24,159 nt of DNA from an uncultured Blautia sp. (GTDB lineage: Bacteria; Bacillota; Clostridia; Lachnospirales; Lachnospiraceae): positions 1 through 24,159 of the forward strand of contig CAKROW010000041.1 of the NCBI GenBank assembly GCA_934373235.1, given 5' to 3'. The notes beneath the pieces are model-generated. The model saw only the letters and a list, made by a program, of their open reading frames with translations. It did no database searches and was not told the origin of the DNA. The position numbers and the translations under genes are program-made. Shown here in pieces: positions 1 through 7,763 of this stretch. The stretch's first letter is position 1. Each line of letters opens with the position of its first letter.

Positions 1-10
1 GGTGACATGA

Positions 11-43
11 AAAAAAGGTCGAAATTTCTTGATTTCGACCTTT
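11..43 (-). terminator. Rho-independent terminator of the regulator operon
   Basis: A perfect 12-bp stem (14-25 with 32-43) closes a 6-nt loop. Read on the minus strand it is followed by a run of six or more T. It lies 45 bases past the stop codon of the gene ending at 89 and so ends the two-regulator transcript. Confidence 0.85.
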
Positions 44-88
44 AATTGGAGAGATAAAAGGGACAGATTTTATTCGTCAATGTTGTAT

Positions 89-922
89 TTACATCCAGAA
101 AGTAAGCAGTGCCGTGCTTTCAGGCATGTGGGCTTTGCCTACGCTGCAGGTGACGGTGATGAGGACGGTGCCTTTTACATTGCCCAGGCGGCCACGGAAG
201 AAGCGGCAGGCATTTAAGGGGATACGGATGCGCCCGGATTTTACGGCAGCTTCGTAAAGCTGGCCCTGGTTCTCGTATTTCAGGGAGGAAAGGTGTCCGG
301 TCATATAGGAATCGTCAATGCGGGAACGGGCGTGCATTTCGCGGATGGTAAGCTCCAGCCAGCTTCCACGGTTGTTGTGGCGGACATATGCCAGATGGGA
401 AAATCCCTGGTGTGCCATGGAAAGGGCTGTTTCGCTTTTCCGGCTGATCTGGTGCAGGGCAATGGCAACAGGAAAGACCCCCTTCTGAAGAACTTTTTCC
501 AGAAAATAACTGCCCATATCATCCCCGTTCTCGTCCGGCTTATGGTTCTGGTGTTCCCTGGTCTGTCCGGCATTTCTGGTCATAAGCATAAGAAGGTCAT
601 AATCTACATTTTCAATAAGCTGTCTGGTCTTATCTGTGATCTCCTTCTCGGGGATTTTTATATTCCGGAGATACAGACGGATGTCCCGCAAAAGTCTTTT
701 GTAAGTGATCAGGGCCCGCTGGCCCTCTACGGTAAATTCATAGTTTTCTGTAAGGTATCCCTGAGAAATACACTCTTTGAAGAAACGGCTTACAGGCCCG
801 TGGCTGACGCCGCAGGTATCTGCGATCAGGGCAATGATCCCTCGTTTTCTGCCGTTTTTTTCAAGTTCCAGAAGATAGCGGATCTGAAGAAGGGATGGAT
901 GAAGAAGCTTTTCTTTTTCCAT
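89..922 (-). CDS. DtxR-like winged-helix regulator lacking the metal site
   Basis: A 277-aa protein. Residues 10-75 read as a winged helix-turn-helix of DtxR/MarR type (recognition-helix region GVSHGPVSRFFKE, then the wing YEFTVEGQRAL). The segment after it (about 76-115), where DtxR proteins carry their Cys/Glu/His metal ligands, has none of them. The C-terminal half resembles the C-terminal half of the upstream gene's product (shared pattern IP...F..R......GT.LI), so the two are probably paralogues. The ATG at 922 was chosen because an AGGTGG motif sits 8 bases before it and it begins 1 base after the upstream stop codon, a translationally coupled arrangement; an in-frame ATG at 1000 has no such support and would overlap the neighbour. 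Inference: a metal-blind partner or modulator of the upstream regulator. Targets are unknown. Confidence 0.75.
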   Translation of the reverse strand: MEKEKLLHPSLLQIRYLLELEKNGRKRGIIALIADTCGVSHGPVSRFFKECISQGYLTENYEFTVEGQRALITYKRLLRDIRLYLRNIKIPEKEITDKTRQLIENVDYDLLMLMTRNAGQTREHQNHKPDENGDDMGSYFLEKVLQKGVFPVAIALHQISRKSETALSMAHQGFSHLAYVRHNNRGSWLELTIREMHARSRIDDSYMTGHLSSLKYENQGQLYEAAVKSGRIRIPLNACRFFRGRLGNVKGTVLITVTCSVGKAHMPESTALLTFWM

Positions 923-923
923 A

Positions 924-1772
924 TCACATACCACCTTTCCAGATGTGAACATCCAGTTCACGGCTGTTCCACTCCGCAGGGCGCTCGCCCTCACGTGCAA
1001 ATGCGATCAGGGCTGTTCCCTCTGTGATGGGATCCTGACGGCGGATGGAAAATTCAAAGACTCTGGCAGGGATCAGGGGATTCCCGTTTTCTTCTGCTGC
1101 CTGAACCCATCCGAAATCCGGATCTTTGTACCAGAGAAGAGGTGACGGTTCTTTGGTGTCTGTGCGCAGCAACCGGAAGCTGCTCTCATCCTCCCGGATT
1201 TTAAGAATGATATTTTCGGAAAAAAGCTGAAATTCTTCTGCCAGCCTTCTGGGACATGTTTTTTCCATATGGTAGATACCCATGAGAAAGGTGTAGTCTC
1301 CGTTTGGATAAATAAAGCGAAGCTCGGAATGACGCAGGATCCGCTCAAAGGTATCACCGCAATCTACGAAATTACAGATCTGCTGTACGGTTTCCTCGCT
1401 TACCACATGTTCGATACGGCAGGCATCTTCCTCAGCCTTCTCATCTCCCACCCCTACGAACTGGAGAAACTGTGTAAAGATCTCGTGGCGGTAGCGGATC
1501 TCCTCGCCTGTGATACGCCCAAGCTCTGTAAGGGTGATGTTTTCCCGCTTTTCGGCAGGAAGGATATATCCGTGAAGCTCCATCTGTCTGAGATAATAGC
1601 TGACTTCTCTTCTGGTGAGATCCATGCCTTTGCAGATCTCTCCCAGAGAGATGGTTGTCCCTCTGCTTGAAAGCTCCATAAAAAGTTCCAGCATGTCCTC
1701 CTCGGTCTCCCGTCTGGAGGATGGCATATTCTGGCCTGTTCCGGCTGCCAGTTCCTGTTTTGGAAGAGTCAT
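924..1772 (-). CDS. DtxR/IdeR-family metal-dependent transcriptional regulator
   Basis: A 282-aa protein, longer than classical DtxR (about 230) or MntR (about 140). Residues 25-90 form the winged helix. Residues 91-137 match the DtxR dimerisation and metal-binding segment, with the hallmark ACRIEHVVS: C118, E121 and H122 align with the primary-site Cys102, Glu105 and His106 of DtxR, a Cys-type signature associated with iron rather than the Glu-type seen in MntR. H96 matches an ancillary-site histidine but the other ancillary ligands are not all present. Residues 150-282 are an extra domain shared with the downstream gene and not recognised. The start has GGAGG 9 bases upstream. A perfect promoter and a palindrome lie just upstream, so autoregulation is likely. 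No metal transporter is nearby, so the regulon cannot be read from context. Confidence 0.85.
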   Translation of the reverse strand: MTLPKQELAAGTGQNMPSSRRETEEDMLELFMELSSRGTTISLGEICKGMDLTRREVSYYLRQMELHGYILPAEKRENITLTELGRITGEEIRYRHEIFTQFLQFVGVGDEKAEEDACRIEHVVSEETVQQICNFVDCGDTFERILRHSELRFIYPNGDYTFLMGIYHMEKTCPRRLAEEFQLFSENIILKIREDESSFRLLRTDTKEPSPLLWYKDPDFGWVQAAEENGNPLIPARVFEFSIRRQDPITEGTALIAFAREGERPAEWNSRELDVHIWKGGM

Positions 1773-1799
1773 AATGGTTTTCCTCCGTAAATCCTGATG

Positions 1800-1813
1800 T
1801 TAGTTCGATCTAA
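1800..1813. promoter_or_regulatory. Putative DtxR-type operator palindrome
   Basis: TTAG-N6-CTAA, with TCGA at the centre, so 12 of 14 positions are dyad-symmetric. It starts 3 bases downstream of the -10 box of the regulator promoter, covering the expected transcription start. TTAG/CTAA half-sites are characteristic of DtxR/IdeR-like operators. Binding by the adjacent regulator is inferred. Confidence 0.5.
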
Positions 1814-1816
1814 TTT

Positions 1817-1845
1817 ATTATACGGAGGGGGATATTGCTTGTCAA
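1817..1845 (-). promoter_or_regulatory. Consensus sigma-A promoter of the regulator operon
   Basis: On the minus strand: TTGACA (1845-1840), a 17-base spacer, then TATAAT (1822-1817), both boxes perfect. It drives the gene starting at 1772. Confidence 0.85.
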
Positions 1846-1863
1846 CCTGATGAAACAAATTTC

Positions 1864-1909
1864 AAAAAAATACGGAGGGCTGCTGCAGGGATAAACAGCA
1901 ATCCTCCGT
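1864..1909 (-). terminator. Terminator of the thiD-pepP operon
   Basis: A 14-position stem (1872-1885 with 1896-1909, one mismatch and one G-U pair) is followed on the minus strand by seven T. It begins 16 bases after the pepP stop codon. Confidence 0.8.
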
Positions 1910-1925
1910 GTAAATGATCGGATTT

Positions 1926-3716
1926 TTATATTTCTTTTGTGACCGTTTTCAGCCACTCTTTTTCTTCGTCCGAAAGGTATGGTGAGATATTTTTGTATAC
2001 CAGTTGGTGGTACTGATTAAGAAGTCTGCGTTCCCGGGAATCCATCTGGGACGGGTCAATACCATCCAGATCAAAAGGAACCATGGTAAGAGGTTCAAAC
2101 TCCATAAACTGGCCATATGCGGTTTTGGGGCCTTTTTTGCAGACGATCAGGTTCTCATGACGGATACCGAATTCATTTTCTGCATAGTATCCCGGTTCAT
2201 CGGAGGTGATCATACCTTCCTCAAGAACAGGTGCCGGCCTGTCTGCCGGGTTTTTCCAGCGGAAGCTCTGGGGGCCTTCATGTACGTTGAGAAGGTAACC
2301 CACACCGTGGCCTGTGCCGTGGTTATAGTCCTCTCCCATTTCCCATAAAGGACCTCTGGCAATGGCATCCAGGTTAAGTCCGGTACAGCCGTAGCGGAAT
2401 TTTGCTGCGGAAAGGTTAAGATGACCTCTTAAAACGGCGGTGAAATACTTTTTCTCTTTATCTGTGACCGGGCCCAATACTACAGTCCTGGTAATATCCG
2501 TAGTTCCCTCCAGATAATGTCCGCCTGTGTCCATGAGAACCATTCCCTCTGGTTTCAGAGGGACGGAAGTTTCCTCAGTGGCACTGTAATGGACAATGGC
2601 TCCGTGAGTTCCGTATGCGATAATGGGATCAAAACTGTTATCCAGAAAATGAGGCTGTTCTTTGCGGAATCCGTACAGTTTGTCTGCGGCACTGAGTTCT
2701 GTGATCTCCTCTTTTCCCACATGGGTTTTCAGCCAGTAGATAAAACGGGTCATGGCAACACCGTCACGGATGTGGGCAGTCTTTTCGTTGGCTACTTCCA
2801 CAGGATTTTTGATGGCCTTGGGAAGCAGGGTCAGATTTTCACCGCTGATAACACGGACTTCTTCAGGGAGATTGCTGATCAGACGGCTGTTTACATGATT
2901 TCTGGAAAGATATACAGTTTTGTCGGAAGGGATGGTCTGTACATAGGTGTAGATATCGTTGTACGGGTGGAAAATACCCCCTTCTTTTTGAAGGGATTCC
3001 CTGAGTGTTTGGGGAAATGCCTTTTCTTCTGCAAAAAGATGGATATTCTCCTGTGTCATGATCAGGTAGGAAAGCACTACCGGACAGCAGTGGATATCAT
3101 TTCCACGGATGTTGAGAAGCCATGCAATGTCGTCAAGGGAAGTGAGGATAAAAAGATCGGCCCCCTTTTCCTGAAGGCTTCTGCGGATCCGGCTGCATTT
3201 ATCTGCTCTTGTCTCTCCCGCCCATTTCACATCCAGTTCCATGACCGGTTCGCAGGAAAGAGAAGGACGGTCTTCCCAGATCTCGCCGATAAGGTCTTCA
3301 TTTACGGAAAAACGGATATTTTTTCCGGCAGTGAGAGCCTTCAGTGTGTCCGCCTGCGCTCCGCTTACTGTGCGGCCGTCAAATCCAAGGCACATACCGT
3401 CTTTTAAGTTGTTTTTAAGAAACTGGTGGATGGTCGGGACTCCCGGTTCTCCCATTTTGTAGAGGGTGATCCCGGTTCCCTTAAGCTGGTCTGCAGCCTG
3501 AATAAAATATCTGCCGTCTGTCCAGAGCCCTGCACTGTCTTTCATAATGACGGCGGTTCCTGCGGAACCTGTGAAACCTGTGATATATTTTCTACATTTA
3601 AAGTAATCGCCCACATATTCGGAACCGTGAAAATCATCGGTGGGAACCAGATATGCGTCAATGTTTTTTTCGCTCATTTTTGCTCTTAGAGCTTCCAGTC
3701 TCTTAGGTACTGTCAT
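1926..3716 (-). CDS. pepP: Xaa-Pro aminopeptidase (M24B, long form)
   Basis: A 596-aa cytosolic metallopeptidase that removes an N-terminal residue preceding proline. Length and layout match the long, eukaryote-like aminopeptidase P (two creatinase-type N-terminal domains at about 1-310, pita-bread M24 domain at about 315-530, C-terminal M24 extension at about 535-596). The dinuclear metal ligands are all visible: D396 (MDTGG), D407 (TTDITR), H470 (HGTGHGVG), E507 (SDEPGY) and E521 (IRHENL). The start at 3716 was chosen because GAGGAGG lies 9 bases upstream and residues from there match the family; longer frames run into thiD. It begins 4 bases after the thiD stop, so the two are co-transcribed. 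A functional link between vitamin kinase and peptidase is not obvious. Confidence 0.93.
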   Translation of the reverse strand: MTVPKRLEALRAKMSEKNIDAYLVPTDDFHGSEYVGDYFKCRKYITGFTGSAGTAVIMKDSAGLWTDGRYFIQAADQLKGTGITLYKMGEPGVPTIHQFLKNNLKDGMCLGFDGRTVSGAQADTLKALTAGKNIRFSVNEDLIGEIWEDRPSLSCEPVMELDVKWAGETRADKCSRIRRSLQEKGADLFILTSLDDIAWLLNIRGNDIHCCPVVLSYLIMTQENIHLFAEEKAFPQTLRESLQKEGGIFHPYNDIYTYVQTIPSDKTVYLSRNHVNSRLISNLPEEVRVISGENLTLLPKAIKNPVEVANEKTAHIRDGVAMTRFIYWLKTHVGKEEITELSAADKLYGFRKEQPHFLDNSFDPIIAYGTHGAIVHYSATEETSVPLKPEGMVLMDTGGHYLEGTTDITRTVVLGPVTDKEKKYFTAVLRGHLNLSAAKFRYGCTGLNLDAIARGPLWEMGEDYNHGTGHGVGYLLNVHEGPQSFRWKNPADRPAPVLEEGMITSDEPGYYAENEFGIRHENLIVCKKGPKTAYGQFMEFEPLTMVPFDLDGIDPSQMDSRERRLLNQYHQLVYKNISPYLSDEEKEWLKTVTKEI

Positions 3717-3720
3717 AACT

Positions 3721-4524
3721 TTACGCCTCCTCTGTGTAGTTATTTCTAATGGCAAAGCCATGATCCATAGGGCCGCTGCCTTTTCCAAGATCCAGCATGG
3801 CTGCAAGGGCACCGGATATGTAGTCCTTGGCACGGTTTACTGATTCTTCCATGGAATAGCCTTTGGCAAGGTTGGAGGCGATTGCAGAGGAAAGGGTACA
3901 GCCGGTTCCGTGGGTATTGGGATTATCGATCCGTTTTCCCTCAAACCAGCGATAAGCTCCCTCTTCGTAAAGAAGGTCGTTGGCATCGTTAAGTTTATGG
4001 CCACCTTTGCACAGTACAGCACAGTTATATTTTTCAGATACCTGTCTGGCTGCTTCGATCATATCTTCCGGGGTTTTGATCTTCATTCCTGTAAGAACTT
4101 CAGTTTCCGGAATATTGGGAGTGAGAAGGTCTGCAAGAGGAAAAAGCTCTTCTTTCAGTACATCTACGGCTTCCTTGCTTATAAGCCTGGCTCCGCTGGT
4201 GGCTACCATAACCGGGTCTACCACAATATTGGCTGCCTTATACTGACGGAGCTTCGCTGCAATGACACGGATCAGGTCGCTTTCGGAAACCATTCCGATC
4301 TTGACTGCATCCGGAAAAATATCTGTAAAAATACTGTCCAGTTCCTGGGAAAGGAATTGGGGAGTGGTATTTTGAATGGCTGTGACACCGGTGGTATTCT
4401 GAGCGGTCAGTGCTGTGATGGCGCTCATGGCATAGACACCGTTTGCCATCATAGTCTTGATATCGGCCTGGATTCCCGCTCCTCCGCTGGAATCGCTGCC
4501 TGCGATGGTTAATGCTGTTTTCAT
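3721..4524 (-). CDS. thiD: Hydroxymethylpyrimidine/phosphomethylpyrimidine kinase (or pyridoxal kinase)
   Basis: A 267-aa ribokinase-fold kinase. ThiD phosphorylates HMP and then HMP-phosphate for thiamine synthesis; close Firmicute relatives can act mainly as pyridoxal kinases. Visible motifs: N-terminal AGSDSSGGAGIQAD (8-21), DPVM (103-106), the TPN segment (135-137), CKGGH (172-176) and the anion-hole GTGCTLSSAIA (206-216) with C209. The start at 4524 has GGAGGG 7 bases upstream; an in-frame ATG 15 bases earlier contains that Shine-Dalgarno sequence and is unlikely. It is the first gene of a thiD-pepP operon with its own promoter directly behind the purF-like gene. No TPP riboswitch is seen in its leader and no other thi gene is in the window, which leaves the vitamin B6 role open. 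Confidence 0.88.
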   Translation of the reverse strand: MKTALTIAGSDSSGGAGIQADIKTMMANGVYAMSAITALTAQNTTGVTAIQNTTPQFLSQELDSIFTDIFPDAVKIGMVSESDLIRVIAAKLRQYKAANIVVDPVMVATSGARLISKEAVDVLKEELFPLADLLTPNIPETEVLTGMKIKTPEDMIEAARQVSEKYNCAVLCKGGHKLNDANDLLYEEGAYRWFEGKRIDNPNTHGTGCTLSSAIASNLAKGYSMEESVNRAKDYISGALAAMLDLGKGSGPMDHGFAIRNNYTEEA

Positions 4525-4552
4525 GATATAACCCTCCATTTATTATAAAATC

Positions 4553-4586
4553 AAAAACGCGGATATGCTGAAAAAGGCATATCCGC
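4553..4586 (-). terminator. Hairpin with T-run: purF-like terminator inside the thiD leader
   Basis: A perfect 10-bp stem (4559-4568 with 4577-4586) with an 8-nt loop, followed on the minus strand by GTTTTTGATTTT. It lies between the thiD promoter (4627-4655) and the thiD start, so it can terminate purF-like read-through and also attenuate thiD. Confidence 0.75.
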
Positions 4587-4626
4587 ATGGTGTTCATTTT
4601 TACATGGTGTATGTCCACTTTAGTGT

Positions 4627-4655
4627 ATTATAGCCTGTTGGCAGGGGAAATGCAA
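4627..4655 (-). promoter_or_regulatory. Promoter of thiD-pepP
   Basis: Minus strand: TTGCAT (4655-4650), 17-base spacer, TATAAT (4632-4627). The -35 box begins 8 bases after the stop codon of the upstream gene. The expected leader is about 95 nt. Confidence 0.7.
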
Positions 4656-4662
4656 CCGAGAG

Positions 4663-6075
4663 TTATTCTTTCCCGTTAAAACAGTATGTACACACTTTGC
4701 ATGGTTCAATTCCGATAGATTCCAGAAGATCATCCAGTCTGTGATAGCGAAGGGTTGTAAAATTCTGCATCTTGCAGATATCCTGTACCATCTGCTCGTA
4801 TTTTTCGGTAGTAGGATCTGCATATTCGTCCAGAATTTCCTGTGGACAGTCAGCGCCCTCTCTCTTTTCGATGACCTGGCGGGCGATCAGCTCCATCTCG
4901 GACTTGGAACGGGAGAAATTCAGGTATTTGCAGCCGTACATAATAGGCGGGCAGGCAGGTCTTACATGAACTTCTTTTGCACCGCTTCTGTACAGGAACT
5001 CGGTTGTCTCCCTAAGCTGGGTTCCACGTACAATGGAATCGTCAATAAGAAGAAGTTTTTTGTCCTTGATCAGCGCACGTACCGGGATCAGTTTCATCTT
5101 GGCAATGAGGTTACGCTGGTTCTGATTGGTTGGCATAAAAGATCTTGGCCAGGTTGGTGTATATTTAATGAATGGTCTTGCATAGGGAATGCCGGATTCA
5201 TTGGCGTATCCGATAGCATGAGCGATACCGGAGTCCGGAACACCGGCTACAATATCCGGGTGAACAGAATCTCCGTCTCTTTTTGCAAGCATGCTTCCAC
5301 AGCGGTAACGCATCTCCTCTACGTTTACTCCTTCATAAGAGGCTGTAGGATATCCGTAGTAAACCCAGAGGAAAGAACAGATCTTCATTTTTTTACCCGG
5401 CTCTACCAGGGTTTTCACACTGTCCGGGGTTACGAATACAATTTCGCCAGGTCCCAGTTCCTTATAATCTTCATAGCCCAGGTTGATGTAAGCATGGCTT
5501 TCAAAGGAAAGACAGTAGGAACCTTCTTTGTGTCCGATCTCAACAGGAGTTCTTCCCATTTTGTCGCGGGCTGCGTAGATTCCGTCTTTTGTCATAAGAA
5601 GCAGTGTCATGGAACCGTCGATCAGCTCCTGTACATACTGGATTCCTTCTACAAAATTGTCTTTTTCACAGATCAGGGCCGCGATCAGTTCCGTCACATT
5701 AACTGTTCCGTTGGTCATCTCCTGAAAATGTACCTTGGTGGTGTTATACATCCGCTGTAACAGTTCATCATAGTTATTGATCTTTCCCACAAAGGTCAGG
5801 GCAAAGCTTCCGATCCGTGAGCTGAAAAGAAGCGGCTGCGGTTCATAGTCGGAAATACAGCCGATACCCATATTTCCTTTCATGGAACCTACATCGCTGT
5901 CAAATTTTGTACGGAAAGGTGTGTTTTCTATGTTGTGAATGGCACGGTCAAATCCATGTTCGCCGTAAACCGCCATACCTCCTCGGCGGGTTCCAAGATG
6001 GGAATGATAATCCACTCCGTAAAAAAGCTCCAGTACGCAGTCTTCTTTTGACGCTACTCCAAAAAATCCACTCAT
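4663..6075 (-). CDS. Amidophosphoribosyltransferase (PurF) homologue with degenerate glutaminase site
   Basis: A 470-aa protein with the PurF layout: N-terminal class II glutamine amidotransferase fold (about 1-225) and C-terminal phosphoribosyltransferase domain (about 250-400). The PRPP loop LLLIDDSIVRGT (341-352) is intact. Cysteines placed like the Fe-S ligands of Bacillus PurF are kept: C233, C382 (PPIMYGCKY) and the pair in CTYCF (C462, C465). The glutaminase site is not: the essential N-terminal Cys is replaced by Ser2 (MSGFFG), there is no propeptide, and the oxyanion HNGNL motif reads FVGKI (95-99). Glutamine-dependent synthesis of phosphoribosylamine is therefore doubtful; ammonia-dependent activity, regulation or a different substrate are possible. 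GAGAGGAG lies 6 bases before the ATG. It is a single-gene unit with no purine neighbours. Confidence 0.85.
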   Translation of the reverse strand: MSGFFGVASKEDCVLELFYGVDYHSHLGTRRGGMAVYGEHGFDRAIHNIENTPFRTKFDSDVGSMKGNMGIGCISDYEPQPLLFSSRIGSFALTFVGKINNYDELLQRMYNTTKVHFQEMTNGTVNVTELIAALICEKDNFVEGIQYVQELIDGSMTLLLMTKDGIYAARDKMGRTPVEIGHKEGSYCLSFESHAYINLGYEDYKELGPGEIVFVTPDSVKTLVEPGKKMKICSFLWVYYGYPTASYEGVNVEEMRYRCGSMLAKRDGDSVHPDIVAGVPDSGIAHAIGYANESGIPYARPFIKYTPTWPRSFMPTNQNQRNLIAKMKLIPVRALIKDKKLLLIDDSIVRGTQLRETTEFLYRSGAKEVHVRPACPPIMYGCKYLNFSRSKSEMELIARQVIEKREGADCPQEILDEYADPTTEKYEQMVQDICKMQNFTTLRYHRLDDLLESIGIEPCKVCTYCFNGKE

Positions 6076-6138
6076 AATGTGCTCCTCTCTGCATCCATAA
6101 ATTCATCCGTTATGTTCATGCATCCGATAATCGCTATC

Positions 6139-6168
6139 AGTATAGCATAAGAAGCCGGAAAATAACAA
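6139..6168 (-). promoter_or_regulatory. Promoter of the purF-like gene
   Basis: Minus strand: TTGTTA (6168-6163), 18-base spacer, TATACT (6144-6139). It lies within the arms of a 9-bp inverted repeat (6152-6160 with 6184-6192). Confidence 0.55.
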
Positions 6169-6192
6169 TCAATTCACAGGATATTCCGGCTT
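6152..6192. terminator. Possible weak terminator downstream of miaB
   Basis: A 9-bp inverted repeat (AAGCCGGAA / TTCCGGCTT) with a 23-nt loop. A T-run follows only on the plus strand, where no gene reads in; on the minus strand it lies after miaB but lacks a proper T-tract. It overlaps the purF-like promoter and could equally be an operator. Confidence 0.35.
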
Positions 6193-6243
6193 TTTCAGAA
6201 TTAATTATAATGCTATAAGAAGAGTTTATAAGCCATGGAAATA

Positions 6244-7644
6244 TCAGGTAAGGGAGACCATGTGGCCGAAGTAATAGAATCCCTTGCAGGTATCAAGACT
6301 TACTTTTACATATTTGCCGATCAGATCTTTATCTCCCGGGAAATGTACCAGAAGATTGTGTTCTGTTCTTCCTGTGAGGGTGCCTTTTTCACGGTTCTCA
6401 TCTTCCACCAGGATCTCCTGAACGGTTCCTGTAAAACGTGCGGAGTTTTCACGGCCCTTTTCCTGGACAAGGGCAAGAAGGCGGCTGAAACGGTCTTTTA
6501 CAACATCCTCGGGTATCTGATCTTCCATGCCTGCAGCGGGTGTACCGCTTCGTTTGGAATAGATGAAGGTAAAGGCTGTGTCATAATTTGCCTTTCTGAC
6601 CACATCCAGTGTCTCCTGGAAGTCCTCTTCTGTCTCTCCCGGAAAGCCTACCATGATATCTGTGGTAAGTGAAATGTCCGGGATGGCTTTGCGGATCTTG
6701 GCTACCAGTTCCAGATATTTCTCTTTGTCATAGCGGCGGTTCATTACTTTCAGAACTCTGCTGCTTCCGGACTGCAGCGGCAGGTGAAGGTGGTGGCAGA
6801 TCTTACGGCTGTCTGCCATTACCTGGATCAGTTCATCGGAAAGATCCTTCGGGTGTGAGGTCATAAAACGGATACGACGGAGGCCGTCGATCTTTTCCAC
6901 TTCTTTAAGAAGCTGGGCAAAAGTAACCGGTGTTTCCAGAGTCTTGCCGTAGGAATTTACATTCTGTCCAAGGAGCATGATCTCTGTGACACCGTCTGCC
7001 ACCAGTTCCTCGATCTCCCGGATAATGGCCTGTGGCTCACGGCTTTTCTCACGGCCCCGGACATAAGGCACAATGCAGTAGCTGCAGAAATTGTTGCAGC
7101 CGAACATAACACTTACACCGGTCTTAAAAGGATATTTTCTGGATGTGGGCATTCCCTCCACGATCTCATCTGATTCCTTCCAGATATCGATGATCTGGTC
7201 GTCAGTCTGAAGTGTGCGGTAAAAAAGTTCAGGGAACTTATGGATGTTGTGGGTTCCGAATACAAGGTTCACGTATTTGTAATCTTTGCTGATCTTCTCC
7301 ACCACATGATGTTCCTGCATCATGCAGCCAAAAAGAACGATCTTCATATCCGGGTGATTGCGCTTGATGCTCTTTAAGTGGCCGAGATGTCCGTAGATCT
7401 TCTGGTTGGCATTCTCTCTTACTGTACAGGTGTTAAATACCACAGCGTCTGCCTCTTCCGTATCTACCATTTCATAGCCCATCTTCTGCATGATGGCTGC
7501 AATGGATTCTGTCTGGATAGAGTTCATCTGGCAGCCTTCGTTCTGGATATGGAAGGTTGGACGGCGGGTACTCCTGGATTTCAGCAGTTCCCTGCATTTC
7601 TCTATATACTGAAGCTGGATCTCAGTTTCTTTATTCTGGCTCAA
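6244..7644 (-). CDS. miaB: tRNA-2-methylthio-N6-dimethylallyladenosine synthase (radical SAM)
   Basis: A 466-aa methylthiotransferase that adds a methylthio group to i6A at position 37 of tRNAs reading UNN codons. The N-terminal UPF0004 domain has its three [4Fe-4S] cysteines C38 (EGCQMN), C73 (NTCTVRENA) and C107 (FGCMMQ). The radical SAM triad is C183-x3-C187-x2-C190 (CNNFCSYC). A C-terminal TRAM domain occupies about 400-466. The N-terminus is about 25 residues longer than the E. coli protein, as in other Firmicutes. The start codon is TTG at 7644, supported by GGAGG 7 bases upstream; no ATG gives a better fit. It is a single gene between cls and the purF-like gene. A TATAAT at 7671-7666 could be its -10 box but has no convincing -35 partner. 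Confidence 0.95.
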   Translation of the reverse strand: MSQNKETEIQLQYIEKCRELLKSRSTRRPTFHIQNEGCQMNSIQTESIAAIMQKMGYEMVDTEEADAVVFNTCTVRENANQKIYGHLGHLKSIKRNHPDMKIVLFGCMMQEHHVVEKISKDYKYVNLVFGTHNIHKFPELFYRTLQTDDQIIDIWKESDEIVEGMPTSRKYPFKTGVSVMFGCNNFCSYCIVPYVRGREKSREPQAIIREIEELVADGVTEIMLLGQNVNSYGKTLETPVTFAQLLKEVEKIDGLRRIRFMTSHPKDLSDELIQVMADSRKICHHLHLPLQSGSSRVLKVMNRRYDKEKYLELVAKIRKAIPDISLTTDIMVGFPGETEEDFQETLDVVRKANYDTAFTFIYSKRSGTPAAGMEDQIPEDVVKDRFSRLLALVQEKGRENSARFTGTVQEILVEDENREKGTLTGRTEHNLLVHFPGDKDLIGKYVKVSLDTCKGFYYFGHMVSLT

Positions 7645-7690
7645 ATCAATTCCTCCAAATAATTAATTATATAAAAAATTTCATCAGACA

Positions 7691-7727
7691 ATATCAGACG
7701 GGAGTTCCATAAGCTCCCGTCTGATAT
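7691..7727 (-). terminator. Terminator downstream of cls
   Basis: A perfect 14-bp stem (7691-7704 with 7714-7727) with a 9-nt loop, beginning 36 bases after the cls stop codon. The T-run on the minus strand comes about 10 bases after the stem, so efficiency is uncertain. Confidence 0.65.
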
Positions 7728-7763
7728 ATCATACAGAATTTACAGTTGTCTGTCAAAGAGTTT

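Noticed and set aside
293..1027. 244-codon plus-strand open frame over the regulators
   Set aside because: The minus-strand frames have helix-turn-helix motifs, ribosome binding sites and a promoter; the plus frame has none and is a shadow.
4542..4547. Minus-strand TATAAT just before the thiD Shine-Dalgarno
   Set aside because: The start site would fall on or after the ribosome binding site, and there is no -35 box. The promoter at 4627-4655 is a better fit.
7666..7671. Minus-strand TATAAT upstream of miaB
   Set aside because: No -35 element at 16-18 bases (only TTGTCT at 14). Possible but too weak to list as a promoter.
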